A DNA stretch of 64,000 bases, from positions 181,208 to 245,207 of the forward strand of contig JAKEKT010000057.1 in the NCBI GenBank assembly GCA_021495925.1, read 5' to 3'. This stretch comes from Diplodia intermedia. Its lineage: Eukaryota; Ascomycota; Dothideomycetes; Botryosphaeriales; Botryosphaeriaceae. A program made the position numbers and the translations under genes. Positions 1 to 9,370 of this stretch are shown one piece after another (position 1 is the first letter of the stretch; every line of letters starts with the position of its first letter). The notes under the pieces were generated by a model. It was not told where the DNA came from, did no database searches, and saw nothing but the letters and a program-made list of their open reading frames with translations.

Positions 1-1221
1 AAGGCTGATATCTCCTCTTAGCTTAACTGTATATTACCTTAGACCATCTTTGAGGAAAGGCGTGACGTCTTTCGGGGCTACCTTACGTTGTGTTTATGTG
101 AGCCCCGGCATAATGCATCAACCAGGAAGATTTCTTATATGTATAAATAACAGACCTACCCTTTGGATGATAAGAAGGCTTCATTCACACAGGCTGTAGG
201 ATAGGCACTTGAAAAGCACGGCGGCTCCACGCTTGAATTAACTATATTGATGCAACGATAGTAATATTGTAACGCTACTTACTAGGGATATCCATGTACG
301 AGATGTTTATTTGTGTTGCTACTTTTTGTGGCGTGGCCCAGCGTACCGAGCAGATGTTCAGTTGTAATAATGATATTTTATAAAATCCGATTCTATTCGA
401 TACAGTATTGAAACTACTGGTTGAGCATGGCGCTGCAGAGCCGCCATCCGCCTCAATAGAATGGAGATCGTCCGAAGAATTTTCCAGGATGTTGGTTCCG
501 ACTCTTTCGAGGTGTTCCGGCAGTCGATCCCTGGGCCTCAGTAAGTATACGGAAGTTTTCCCCAAGTCCAACCTCAAAGTCGTTCCATCTTCTACTTTTC
601 CTGTACGTTTCGGAGTGGAGTTTTCCAAAGCCTTCAGCGTATTCGAGCAAATCGGGATTCTTTAAAAATATGGCGAATGCTCTTAAGCCTACTTATCACG
701 AGAAACCTGACTCGCTTCACTATTCAAAAATCCAGTTTGCCAGCAACGGTCGTTAACTAAACTCAATCGGCTAATTTCAGCTCCGGGGCGGAGGATGAAT
801 CCATTCCTCTTTGTGGCTCGAAAAAAAGAACCATACACTTATGGCAAGCACCTTGCTTCGTAAACAGAGAATTGGAAGATCGCATGCAGCGGGAAATTTC
901 ACGAGCTCCACAGACTCACGTCATTGCCACCAATCGTGGTTTGCCTTCCCACAACAGAAGAAGGGCGCTCGAGCCCATACATACACCTCGAATTGCCTCT
1001 GTTGATAGCTCCTCTGAACCAGCAACCGCCCCTTACTTACTTACATTTTGCTCACGCGTCCCACTATACAAAGGACCCCCGGCCGCCGAAAGGATTGCAA
1101 TTCAATCAATCCCACGACCTTTAGCATGATGCCTTTTCAAGCACATACACACACACAAATCTCACAGTCCCAGGAGCCGGAACCGGGGGTGTGGAGAGAA
1201 ATTGGGAATAAAGAAAGCCGG
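1..1221. other. No supportable gene; window edge
   Basis: Only short frames occur on both strands, without splice signals linking them into a convincing protein. The stretch may hold further 3' exons of the doubtful minus-strand gene that follows. I see no repeat or RNA gene here. Confidence 0.4.
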
Positions 1222-1634
1222 TCACGAAAGCTTACCACACTGCAAGACCCCCCTCATCTCCGGAACGGGCGGAGTCGTCGTCGTAGGAGCGCTCGAAGTC
1301 GATGTCCACACTTTGGCTGCTGTTCGTGGAGCATTCTCTGTTGGGCTTCCAGCATGAGGTGGACTGGGTCATGCTGTAGCGAACGGAAGCGCCGCGACGG
1401 TTGGGCGTGCTGTCGGTGGTGGGGGCGGAAGAAGAAGAAGATAGTAGGCTCCAGATTGGATCTCTGAGCAGAGGCATGGTTCGGCCAAACCGAAGGCGTG
1501 GGGAATAAAAGCGAGCAAGAGGGCGTGAGAGTAATGCATGGTCGAACGTCTTGGAAGTTGCGGTGGATGCGTTGGGAAGCAGTTAACTCAAAATCGTCGA
1601 TAGTTTCAACACCGTCCTTGATCCAAGCAGCCAT
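1222..1634 (-). CDS. Possible exons of an unrecognised minus-strand gene (model unresolved)
   Basis: On the minus strand a frame opens with MAAWIKDGVETIDDFE near 1634. A second frame (about 1235-1477) encodes a Ser/Thr-rich acidic stretch containing RYSMTQSTSCWKPNRE and DIDFERSYDDDSARSGDEGG, and ends at a good donor (GTAAGC, reverse complement at about 1226-1231). A CAG acceptor just upstream of that frame could join it to an upstream exon. The composition looks more like real protein than a shadow frame, but I could not close one model. It could be the 3' part of the gene whose reading frame starts at 2340, or an independent gene. No family is recognised. Confidence 0.2.
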
Positions 1635-1755
1635 GGCGTCATAAACACATTTCCGTCCAACTCCCCAAAGACAAAGGAAAAACTTTTTGTCCCGCCCTCT
1701 ACGCGCTCCTCACCCCTGTACATGCCCAATCCCCGGCAGCCAGCCAACCACCCAA

Positions 1756-2340
1756 TCACCCCCTCCCCACCCTCAACTCCACCACCTCCACCACCCCCTT
1801 CTCCACCCAAACCCTCTCCACAGACCCAGCACCAGTACTACTGGCGGCGTTCTGCAGCAACAACCCAGCCACGACTGCCTGCCTCTCATCTCGCAGCAGC
1901 CGCCACACCTCGGCGCACCAGACCGGAAAGTATCCCCAGCTCCACGGATCGAAAACGTAGTCGAGCAGCGGGTCGAGCGTCGTCGTCATGATGGTCGGGA
2001 TCTCGCGGATGACGAGTGGCAGCAGGAGGAGGGTGAGGATGTTGGTGTTGAAGAGGAGGGAGGTGGTGGTGGTTGAGGACCATGGCTGCCATGGTGGTTG
2101 GATTGTTGTTGGTTGTGAGAGCAGTGGGGTGGTGTTGTTGTTGGAGGAGGACAGGTTGGTGGCGGTGAGATAGTTGTTGGTGTTGTTGCCGTTGAGGCCG
2201 AAGGACACTTGGAAGGTCGATGGTATTGATGTTAATGATGATATTGTTGTCGCTTCTGTTGCTTCGGAGTAGAGGCACGACGTTGGGCATAATGACGAGA
2301 GAGTTGGCGATAGTGCGCTGTGGTGGTGGTTAGCATGCAC
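1756..2340 (-). CDS. Hypothetical membrane-associated protein (uncertain model)
   Basis: This is an open frame of 194 codons. The N-terminal half is rich in Asn/Thr/Ser. A hydrophobic stretch (NILTLLLLPLVIREIPTIM, about residues 100-118) could be one membrane segment. It is followed by a Trp-rich segment (DPLLDYVFDPWSWGYFPVWCAEVWRLLRD) that looks selected rather than random. The C-terminus (VVEVVELRVGRG) is low complexity and could be read-through of an intron, so the true end may lie in the frames down to 1222. I do not recognise the family. Confidence 0.3.
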   Translation of the reverse strand: MHANHHHSALSPTLSSLCPTSCLYSEATEATTISSLTSIPSTFQVSFGLNGNNTNNYLTATNLSSSNNNTTPLLSQPTTIQPPWQPWSSTTTTSLLFNTNILTLLLLPLVIREIPTIMTTTLDPLLDYVFDPWSWGYFPVWCAEVWRLLRDERQAVVAGLLLQNAASSTGAGSVERVWVEKGVVEVVELRVGRG

Positions 2341-2975
2341 GTGACAGTCAGACGGGGATTACGCTTCGGGGAGCCGGGAGGGGATTTTAGGGTAAGGGAC
2401 GACGAAGCACAAGTGGTCGCGGGTTTGGTTGGGGAGTGGAGCGGGGCAAACGGAAGTACGTACTCCATGGTTGGGGCAATTGAGACGAATTGATTGGTCG
2501 GTTGTCGGTGCGGTCAAAGTTTTTCGCATCCAAGATATACAGTGTGCCAGTGAATGTGTGCCGGTTTGACGTGATTGCAGTTGGTGGTATTAAAGAAGGA
2601 CAGCTCGGGTGGATTGCGGAGTGCGGGGAAGTGGGAGATGAAGAAGTGGAGACTCAAGGGAAGAGCGAGGCTGACGATGGTGATTAAGCGGGCTGGATGA
2701 TTAATTATGTGCAGGAAACATTATAGGTACCATGGCTGAACTTAAATCATCGACAGCGGGAGCGGGCGGACCAGCGTTCGCGATCGAATAAGATTTTGGC
2801 GTGCGCTTGGCAAATATACTTCTAGCAACTGGTGGGGCTCGCCGCAGTCTTCAGCGAGCATGTGTGGGGAACCGCGCCAATGGTTGAGTGGGAATCGCGT
2901 TCTTTGCTCAACACGAGCATGAATGCGGCTGCCGGCTTTTCCGATTCCGCACCCGACGCTCCTCCTGAAGTCGAT
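2341..2975. other. Intergenic, no gene seen
   Basis: This is the space between the doubtful minus-strand frame and the 3' end of the DsbA-like gene. It holds only short frames without splice support. Confidence 0.4.
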
Positions 2976-3916
2976 TCATGCGTTCTCCTTGATAACACGC
3001 TGCAGCGCCTTGACGTATTCGTCAACCTCGCGAGCGCCCTCGAGCGTCACGTCGCGTCGGCGCCCCTCAATGACGATATAGGGGACGGCATCGACGCCGT
3101 TCCCCTTTTGTTCCTGGATCAGCATCTTGACGTCCGCCAGGCCTTCGGATCCGTCGTCGATTACGGGTTTGGCCTCGGATTCCGCGATGCCTGCCTCTGT
3201 CGTCGCTCGGAGCAGCGTGTCGGCAGCGCTCGGATGCCGCTCGTTCTCGAAATACTGGCTGTACAGTGCTAAGAATGGAGTTAGCGAACCGATCTGCGAC
3301 TAGCCCCGAGTGCGGTCTTTTTCCGATTCGACCGCCGGACAAGGAATGCCGAACGCTTCGTGTTGTTGATGCGAGGAAACTCGGGTTGAGGGCCGAGCCG
3401 AGATGCTTACATTCCACAATCTTGTCGGCGACTTCTGGGCCGCGCTTTTCCTGGAAGTGTTGGATCACACGATGGGCGTCAATCGTGTTCGCCACCGTGC
3501 CGCCAAATCTGGACGATGGACTTCACGTCAGGAATGCGGATCCCGAGCGTTCGAGAGCGACCATCTCACTTGAAGTTGATGCCAGCATCGGCACCGTATG
3601 CCGCCATGAGCGTGGTGTACATGTTCATCTTCTCGTCACTGTCGCCGTAGCGCGACTTCTTGTACCACTCGTACTTGCCCTCGCCCTCTTTGCTGGCTTC
3701 GGGATACAGCTGATACGGCAAGTACTTGACAGTGAAGGTGGTCCCGCTGTCCTGGTGAGAGGCGCGCACCTGCTCGAGCGCGCGCTGCAGCCGGCGCCGG
3801 GCAAGGTAGGTCCTGTTCACGGGATAAGCGGTGGCCAGAGCATGGTGAAGCAGCAAGGGGGCTTACCATGGGCATATCGTGTCGAGCGTGAAGCTAATCG
3901 TCGAGTCGTACACCAT
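2976..3916 (-). CDS. DsbA/FrnE-like thioredoxin-fold oxidoreductase
   Basis: Four exons join in frame (3867-3916, 3570-3812, 3411-3508, 2976-3268) to give 227 aa. The protein starts MVYDSTISFTLD, followed by the active-site-like segment TICPWTY at about residues 14-20. It then has the helical insert typical of the family (RASHQDSGTTFTVKYLPYQLYP, YEWYKKSRYG), FGGTVANTIDAHRVI, and the cis-Pro region VDAVPYIVIEGRR near the C-terminus. This is the DSBA-like domain shared by FrnE and 2-hydroxychromene-2-carboxylate isomerases. Members with CPWCY are thiol oxidoreductases; here the second Cys is Thr, so redox function is uncertain. The substrate is unknown. Introns have GT-AG ends of standard fungal size. 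Confidence 0.85.
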
Positions 3917-4368
3917 GGTGAGCAGTGAAAGCGGACCAAGAGGCTATAAGAAACACACGCAGCCGCAAGCGGAGTCGACGAGAGGTGTACCTGGCTGGTG
4001 CAACAAGCCGAGCGGGGCAGACTGTCTTCCTTGCCGCCGCTTACAGCTGAGCGCCTTACGTCATGCGGGGAAGAGCGGATTAAGCTTATCTTATCTGGCC
4101 GATCGCCAGGGGATTCGATGCTGAATTGGGGGCGAAGATGGAAGACTTCCCTACAAGACGAAACGACGGGCTGGATGTGGTGTGTGAGCGGACCGGCGAC
4201 GGCCAGGCTCTACGTCACCCCGGTGTTCGGGTCTTATCTAAGGTTATCTTAGCGCTTTTCGTCCGAGACCGCTCGAGCAGCTGCCACCCTCACCTCCAAC
4301 ACCACGCACCATCAACCATCCGCCCACCGACGTGGGGCTTTTGTCCCGATGACCATTCTACCCCCGCC

Positions 4369-5902
4369 ATGGGAGCCCTTGCCCAGCTCCCCGTTGAGAT
4401 TCTGCGCCTCATCATCCAACACTGCGACCAACATTCGCAGAGCACCCTGAGCGCAACAACCCACCAACTCCATCGTCTCTGCGTGAGTCGGTCCATCTTC
4501 GCGCCGCTTTGTCCGACCACGCACTCACCGTCTGAGATTGCAGATTGAAGAGCTCTACCACACCGTGGACCTGAGCGTCCACAACTCCACCGAGCTCGCA
4601 CATGTCGGCCCCGTCCATGCCATCGCCTGGCCGCACTCGCGTCTGTACTTCGAACTCCCCCTCGATTTCTCCTATCGTCCAAGGGTTCCGCTCGACGATG
4701 AGATATGGACTCGCCAGGAGCAGTTGATCCACACACTAAGAGGCCACCCTGACTATGCCCAACACGTCCGCTGCCTTCATTGGTCCGTACTCGATCCTCC
4801 GCACCGCAGACGTAGCAACACTCGAGACGAAAGCAGCTCTGAAGACGATGGGCCGGAGCAGCCCACTCTGCAGGAGTCGAGGGATGACGAGAGCATGCGC
4901 CTGTTATTCGACAACATTGGCGATGACGCCGTCCTCTGGGACACTTTTCGCGCCTTCACCAAGGTCACCTCGATCGACATTGCATGGCTGAGGTCTTTGC
5001 GCGAGACCTGCCCTCCACCACCCCTGTTCACTAGTGCCACCTCTGTCCGCCTAGTCGGCCAAGCATCCACCCACTTCGTCGCCGCCATCCTGGAGAACAT
5101 CAACCCGGAAAATCTCCTCTCCCTATCCACCATCAACCTCCAACAGTTCGCCGACCCCATTCCGCCCGTCCCCAACAACATGACCCTGCGCGAAATCGCC
5201 TCACACGTCAACCGCAACACCGACGCCGCCCCCGACCAACTCCTCAGCAGCACCTTCCCCGGCCCCATGCACAACCACCTCGGCCCACTAACCAACCGCT
5301 GCACCCGACTCGCACACCTCGAGATACGCACGTACGCGCCATGGGAGCACTGGGAGCTCCTCTCTCCCCTCGACGACGCCCGCTACGCCGAGTGGGCCGC
5401 CTTCATCCAATCGGTGCGGCCAACACTACGCTCCCTCGTCTTCGAGCAGCACCGCGCCGAGTCGTCGCGGATACGCCGCGCCAACCGCTCGCACCCCTTC
5501 GGCCCGCGCGGGCGCCCCGCGCTGTGGACGCTGTTCGGCGCGCACATCCTGCCGGTTCTCACCGACGCAGACGCCGAGTGGCCGCGCCTCGAGAAGGTCG
5601 AGCTTGCCGGTTTCCACGAGGTTACGCGGTGCTTCGCGTGTCTCAATCCGCCCGACTTCGCGCAGTGGGAGGGCCCGCACTTGTCGTTTGAGGTGCTGGA
5701 TGCGGGCCGCGCAGGCACGAATGATACGTGGGCGGTGAGGGAGACGCATGTCGCGCTGAACGAGGACGAGAGGAGGGGGTTGAAGGAGCGGTTGGGCGGC
5801 GGGGGCGTCGAGTTGTCGATTAGGGGCGGCTCGAGGAAGTTTGAGAATGCTTGTAGGACGGGCATCCCGGGGTTCTGGCCGAGGCGGCGGAGGGAGGGTT
5901 GA
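4369..5902 (+). CDS. F-box-like domain protein
   Basis: Two exons (4369-4482, 4544-5902) give 490 aa, joined through a GTGAGT...CAG intron of 61 nt. The first 45 residues (MGALAQLPVEILRLIIQHCDQHSQSTLSATTHQLHRLCIEELYHTV) match the F-box pattern L-P-x-E-[IL]-x2-I, which in other proteins binds Skp1 to form SCF ubiquitin ligases. The rest has no recognised motif; it contains an acidic Ser-rich loop (about residues 125-150) and scattered Leu-rich segments as in many fungal F-box proteins whose C-terminal part recognises a substrate. The substrate cannot be inferred. The start is the first in-frame ATG before the F-box. Confidence 0.75.
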
Positions 5903-6901
5903 GAGGTCTGATGAAGTCTTGTCGGTGAGACGGCATCTTTGGAATAGTCGATACCAAGACAACAGCGAACCAGTCGAAATCCCCAAACATCTCTCACTCA
6001 ACAGGCCAAGGACCTCACTGCAACAGATAGACAGCCACTCGGCATCGGGTCACGCTTTCAAGGTACGGACTTACGGCATGAGAATTGCCAAATAAAGAGG
6101 CATGACAGTCACAGACTGGATGGAGCATTGTTGAAAGGATTCTTGCCCAGTCATCTACCTATGGCGCCGTGAGAAGATTGGGGCCGTCCCAGCACGCCGG
6201 CATTGCGATGGAGATTGGGACTAGCGTGAGGCATGCAATTGCCTATTTGGGAACAAGGATGTGCCGATCGGCAACCCCAACTTCCCACCACCACCACGCT
6301 TTCCATCAATCACGAGAGTGCTGCAAAGTCGAGTCGCAAATTGGTTTCTGCTTGGCATAATGCCATGTCTCGGTGCCTCATCAGGCGCTCGGCTGTGGTT
6401 GCGAAACTGCCTTTTCCGGAAGCGGCGAAGGCGCTGAAACCCGAATCAGACATGCCGGGTTCCAACATCTTTCCTGTAAAACCCGATCCCAACCTGCAAA
6501 ACCGTCCCTTCTCCGTTTTGAAGCGCCCATGCCGGTCCGTGCTCCACCTGTGGATGGTAGACACGGCGAGAATTTCCCCCACAGCCTACGTGAGACTATT
6601 ATGCCGCCGAGTCTGAATAATATCCTGACGGGGCTCACGGCCGTTTCTGCTGGTGAATGTGCGACACCTCGGCACTGCGGCAGCGGAATTGCAGACTCCT
6701 GGCCAGCGGGTATAGTATATATCAAGGCTGGATAGCCCGGAATCCATGGCCAGCTCCATCATCAACAGCTTCCGCACGATCTTTAGTCTGTCTTTCATTC
6801 TCCAACATCGAATCCGCCGGCCGGTCGTTACTTCTACAAGATACCGATACCCTTGACCTTATAATTAACCTTTAACCTACCATTTCTCACGACATCCAAC
6901 C
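5903..6901. promoter_or_regulatory. Intergenic region and promoter of the secreted-protein gene
   Basis: A TATA-like run (tatagtatatat) lies at about 6714-6725, roughly 180 bp before the next start codon. Otherwise I see only short frames on both strands and no RNA gene. Confidence 0.4.
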
Positions 6902-8043
6902 ATGCTTTCCAAAACCCTGCTCACTGTTTGCCTCGCCGTCATGGCCGAAGCCCGGTTAGTCCAAACTCCCAACACACCCCAAACCACTCCTCCAGCTAAC
7001 ACCATCCTCGCAGCTTCGGTCAGGAGCAAGTCCCCATCCAAGCCATCCAAGACGTCAAGGGTGGCGACGCAGGCGAGGCCTCGACCATCGCCGGCGCCGC
7101 CATCAGCGACCTCCTCGGCGCCGCCAACCCCTGCGACAAGCTGCAGCGCGGCGACGAGATCCTGGCCAAGCTGGGCACGGGCGCCGACGCCATGAAGGCC
7201 GCCATCGGCATGGTCGCCGCCGAGCAGAACTTCAACCCCTTCACCGCCGACCAGCCGACCATCTGCTCCGACCCGACGCTGCCGACGACCGAGGCCCTGC
7301 GCGGCATCACCCCGCTGATCGACCCGGACGTCGGCGGCGCCGATGTCGCCAACGCCCTGTCGGAGAAGACCAAGGCGAACCCGCTCGACGCGACGGGCCT
7401 GAGCGTCGCCGATCTGCTGCAGCAGAACGGCTTCAGCAACTTCACGACCAAGGATGCCGATGGCAATGCGGGCGTCGCCGCCGCCGCCGCCGACGCCTCT
7501 TCCAGTTCCGCCGATGCTGCTTCGACGAGCGCCGCCGCCTCTTCCTCTTCCTCCTCCTCCGCCGCCTCCTCCAGCTCAGCCATCAACGCCGACCAGCAAC
7601 AAAGCAGCAGCAGCGCCAACACCAACACCTCCTCCGCCGCCGCTTCCTCGGCCAACCTCGACTTCGGCAAGTGCACGCCGACGATGGACTTCAAGGGCGG
7701 GCGCAACGGGCGGGCGGCCGACGAGTTCACGTTCCTGCCGACGGACCCGCTCGTCGCCGAGGGCCAGCAGGAGGCGCTCAACCCCAACATCATCACCAAC
7801 CGCATCTGCGACCAGCTGACCAACGTGTGCGGCGCCGCCGACGACGCAAAGGCCGCGTGCGAGGACGCGAAGGCCCAGATCGAGGCGCTCGGCACGAAGG
7901 ACCAGAGCACCGCCGACGCGTGGAACGAGGCGTTGGGTTTTGCCGGCGCCGCCAAGATGGCAAAGAGGGCGAGGGGCGTGAGGGCCGTGAGGAGGGGTGG
8001 CGTGCACAAGCAGGTCATGGACTGGAAGATGGTCCGGGCTTAG
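6902..8043 (+). CDS. Secreted Ala/Ser-rich protein of unknown function
   Basis: Two exons (6902-6954, 7014-8043) give 360 aa. The intron has GTTAGT and CAG ends. Residues 1-17 (MLSKTLLTVCLAVMAEA) form a typical signal peptide. The mature protein has a conserved-looking region with paired Cys (NPCDKLQRGDEIL, PTICSDPTL), then an Ala/Ser/Gln/Asn-rich linker at about residues 170-225, then a second Cys-bearing segment (FGKCTPTMDFKGGRNGRAADEFTFLPTDP; NRICDQLTNVCGAADDAKAACEDAK). This is the plan of many fungal cell-wall or extracellular proteins. The basic C-terminus (KRARGVRAVRRGG) shows no GPI-type hydrophobic tail. I do not recognise a named family. Confidence 0.8.
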
Positions 8044-8695
8044 GGTGCGCACCAGGCGGGTGTTGGGTTGAGGTGTTGGGGCTGGAGAGCGATGTGGTTT
8101 GGTTGATAGGGGGCTGTGGTTCGCGGGGTTGGTTGATGGTGATGGGGCTCTCTTCTTTCTTCTGAGTCCATCTCTTCTATTTCTCTTTTCCTTTTCTGAA
8201 CGGCTTTTTGGTGCATCTTGGTTGCGCCAATGACGATTGTTACGAGCTCAAACAGAAAAGACATTTTTTTTAAACAGACATCTATGATTCATATTTGCGC
8301 TCAGTGACTTACGTGAAGCATGGATCTCGAGGTATGGATCGGCCAGCTGCATGCATGTGGCAGAGCAAGCTATAACACAGTAGGTTATACTGTCAAAATT
8401 GCAGCGTTTGTCCATACCTTCTCCAGAACCTGTCCACGTCTTTCGCGTGTCCTTGATACAAATCAGGGGACCAATCAGGGCTCAGGTTGTTCCGAAGCTA
8501 GCGTTGAAGTGTTTTTGTCTTCTCCACTTAATTTTTCTGCTCCATGACTTCATGCCACGGAAACACGGAAGTCCTCGTTTCATCCACGTTGATGCTCCAC
8601 GACCTGACAGACGTAGGGATGGTTGTTTTTGGCTCTGTTCTTCATTCGTATAGATTTAATTTTCATCCTCGGCCTCATCGACCAGCCAATCTCAG
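8044..8695. other. Intergenic, no gene seen
   Basis: This is the 3' flank of the secreted-protein gene and the 5' flank of the tRNA gene. An A/T-rich patch (tatagatttaatttt, about 8650-8664) lies about 35-45 nt upstream of the tRNA 5' end, where fungal tRNA genes often carry a TATA-like element. Confidence 0.4.
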
Positions 8696-8706
8696 GCCCC
8701 GCTGGC

Positions 8707-8762
8707 GTGAGTATATCCTTCCACAGCCCACACACAACACCAGCATCTAACATCACAAATAG
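8707..8762 (+). other. Spliceosomal-type intron inside the tRNA gene
   Basis: The insert begins GTGAGTATAT, has CTAAC at 8747-8751 (branch A at 8750, 12 nt before the end) and ends AATAG. These are the donor, branch and acceptor signals of the mRNA introns in the neighbouring genes. The junction is ambiguous by one G, but the GT-AG register exists and yields a perfect tRNA. It lies between canonical positions 11 and 12. Excision by the spliceosome is inferred from these signals only. Confidence 0.75.
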
Positions 8763-8801
8763 GCAATGGTAGCGCGTTGGACTTCTAATCCAAAGGTTGC
8801 G

Positions 8802-8812
8802 GGTCCGAGTCC
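8802..8812 (+). promoter_or_regulatory. Internal B box of the tRNA gene
   Basis: GGTCCGAGTCC matches the B-box consensus GGTTCGANTCC at 10 of 11 positions and is intact. It is the main TFIIIC contact in tRNA genes. Confidence 0.75.
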
Positions 8813-8834
8813 CGCGCGGGGTACATACACGTCC

Positions 8835-8841
8835 TTTTTTT
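8835..8841 (+). terminator. RNA polymerase III terminator (T7)
   Basis: Seven consecutive T on the coding strand begin 12 nt after the tRNA 3' end. This is the usual Pol III stop signal and supports transcription of this locus by Pol III. Confidence 0.75.
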
Positions 8842-9370
8842 GCTCCTTCTTCTCGTCAAGAGGGTTGGTTGCCGGAGTGTGTGGTCAATTTTTTTTCTCT
8901 CCATGGGCCCCACTTCTACAGGGAGTCGGGTGTCTGGACGCGCTTTGAACAACAGAGAGATATGTAAGCATATAGCTGGAGGTGTATCTGTTGACCTTGA
9001 GAATGACGAACGCACAATGGACCTCCAACGGAGCAGAGTCAGTGCGCATAAGCGAACATCGGACCTTTGCTTTGCTCGCTTGGCCACACGATCGGATGGC
9101 GAGCATTTATTTGTGAACCACCGACAAGTACATGACCATTACAGTGGTTCGACATGTCTCGTAACTGGTCCAGTTGACCTATCCACTCGGTGCTCAGGTA
9201 TATGAGTACTCGTAGCCCTTCCACTCCCTCAACTCCCCAGGCCAACCCCAAGCCCTATTCGTGAATTCCGGGCACCTCTTTCTCCGTCCCTTCACTGCCT
9301 ATGCGGCCAGAACAACGACTACGCGAATGGTCATCTCATCTCATCATTTATATACCTACGCCCTCCACCT
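8842..9370. other. Intergenic, 3' flank of GDPD gene
   Basis: Between the tRNA terminator and the minus-strand GDPD stop codon I see only short shadow frames. Confidence 0.4.

Larger units (their letters stand above)
8696..8823 (+). tRNA. tRNA-Arg(UCU) interrupted in the D-arm by a 56-nt GT-AG intron
   Basis: Exon 1 is 8696-8706 and exon 2 is 8763-8823. Joined, they give a 72-nt tRNA with every arm intact. The acceptor stem GCCCCGC pairs with GCGGGGU (six Watson-Crick pairs plus G1-U72), and the D-stem is GCGC/GCGC. The anticodon stem is UUGGA/UCCAA, with loop CUUCUAA and anticodon UCU at 8784-8786. The variable loop is 5 nt, the T-stem is GCGGG/CCCGC, and the discriminator is A8823. CCA is not encoded, as expected for a eukaryote. 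Without the upstream 11 nt the gene would lack the 5' acceptor strand and half of the D-stem. A run of seven T follows at 8835-8841. No intron is present at the usual 37/38 site. Confidence 0.88.

Noticed and set aside
7020..8018. 332-codon frame antisense to the secreted Ala/Ser-rich protein
   Set aside because: A composition shadow. The plus strand has a signal peptide, an intron and a sensible product.
8763..8823. Reading the tRNA as a 5'-truncated pseudogene
   Set aside because: The exact missing 11 nt occur upstream at GT-AG borders with a CTAAC branch site, and the T-run terminator and all 3' arms are intact. Truncation is the weaker explanation, though transcript data could revive it.
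8696..8823. Reading the tRNA insert as an ordinary TSEN-type tRNA intron
   Set aside because: Fungal TSEN introns sit at 37/38 beside the anticodon. This insert is in the D-stem, and its ends carry mRNA-type splice signals.
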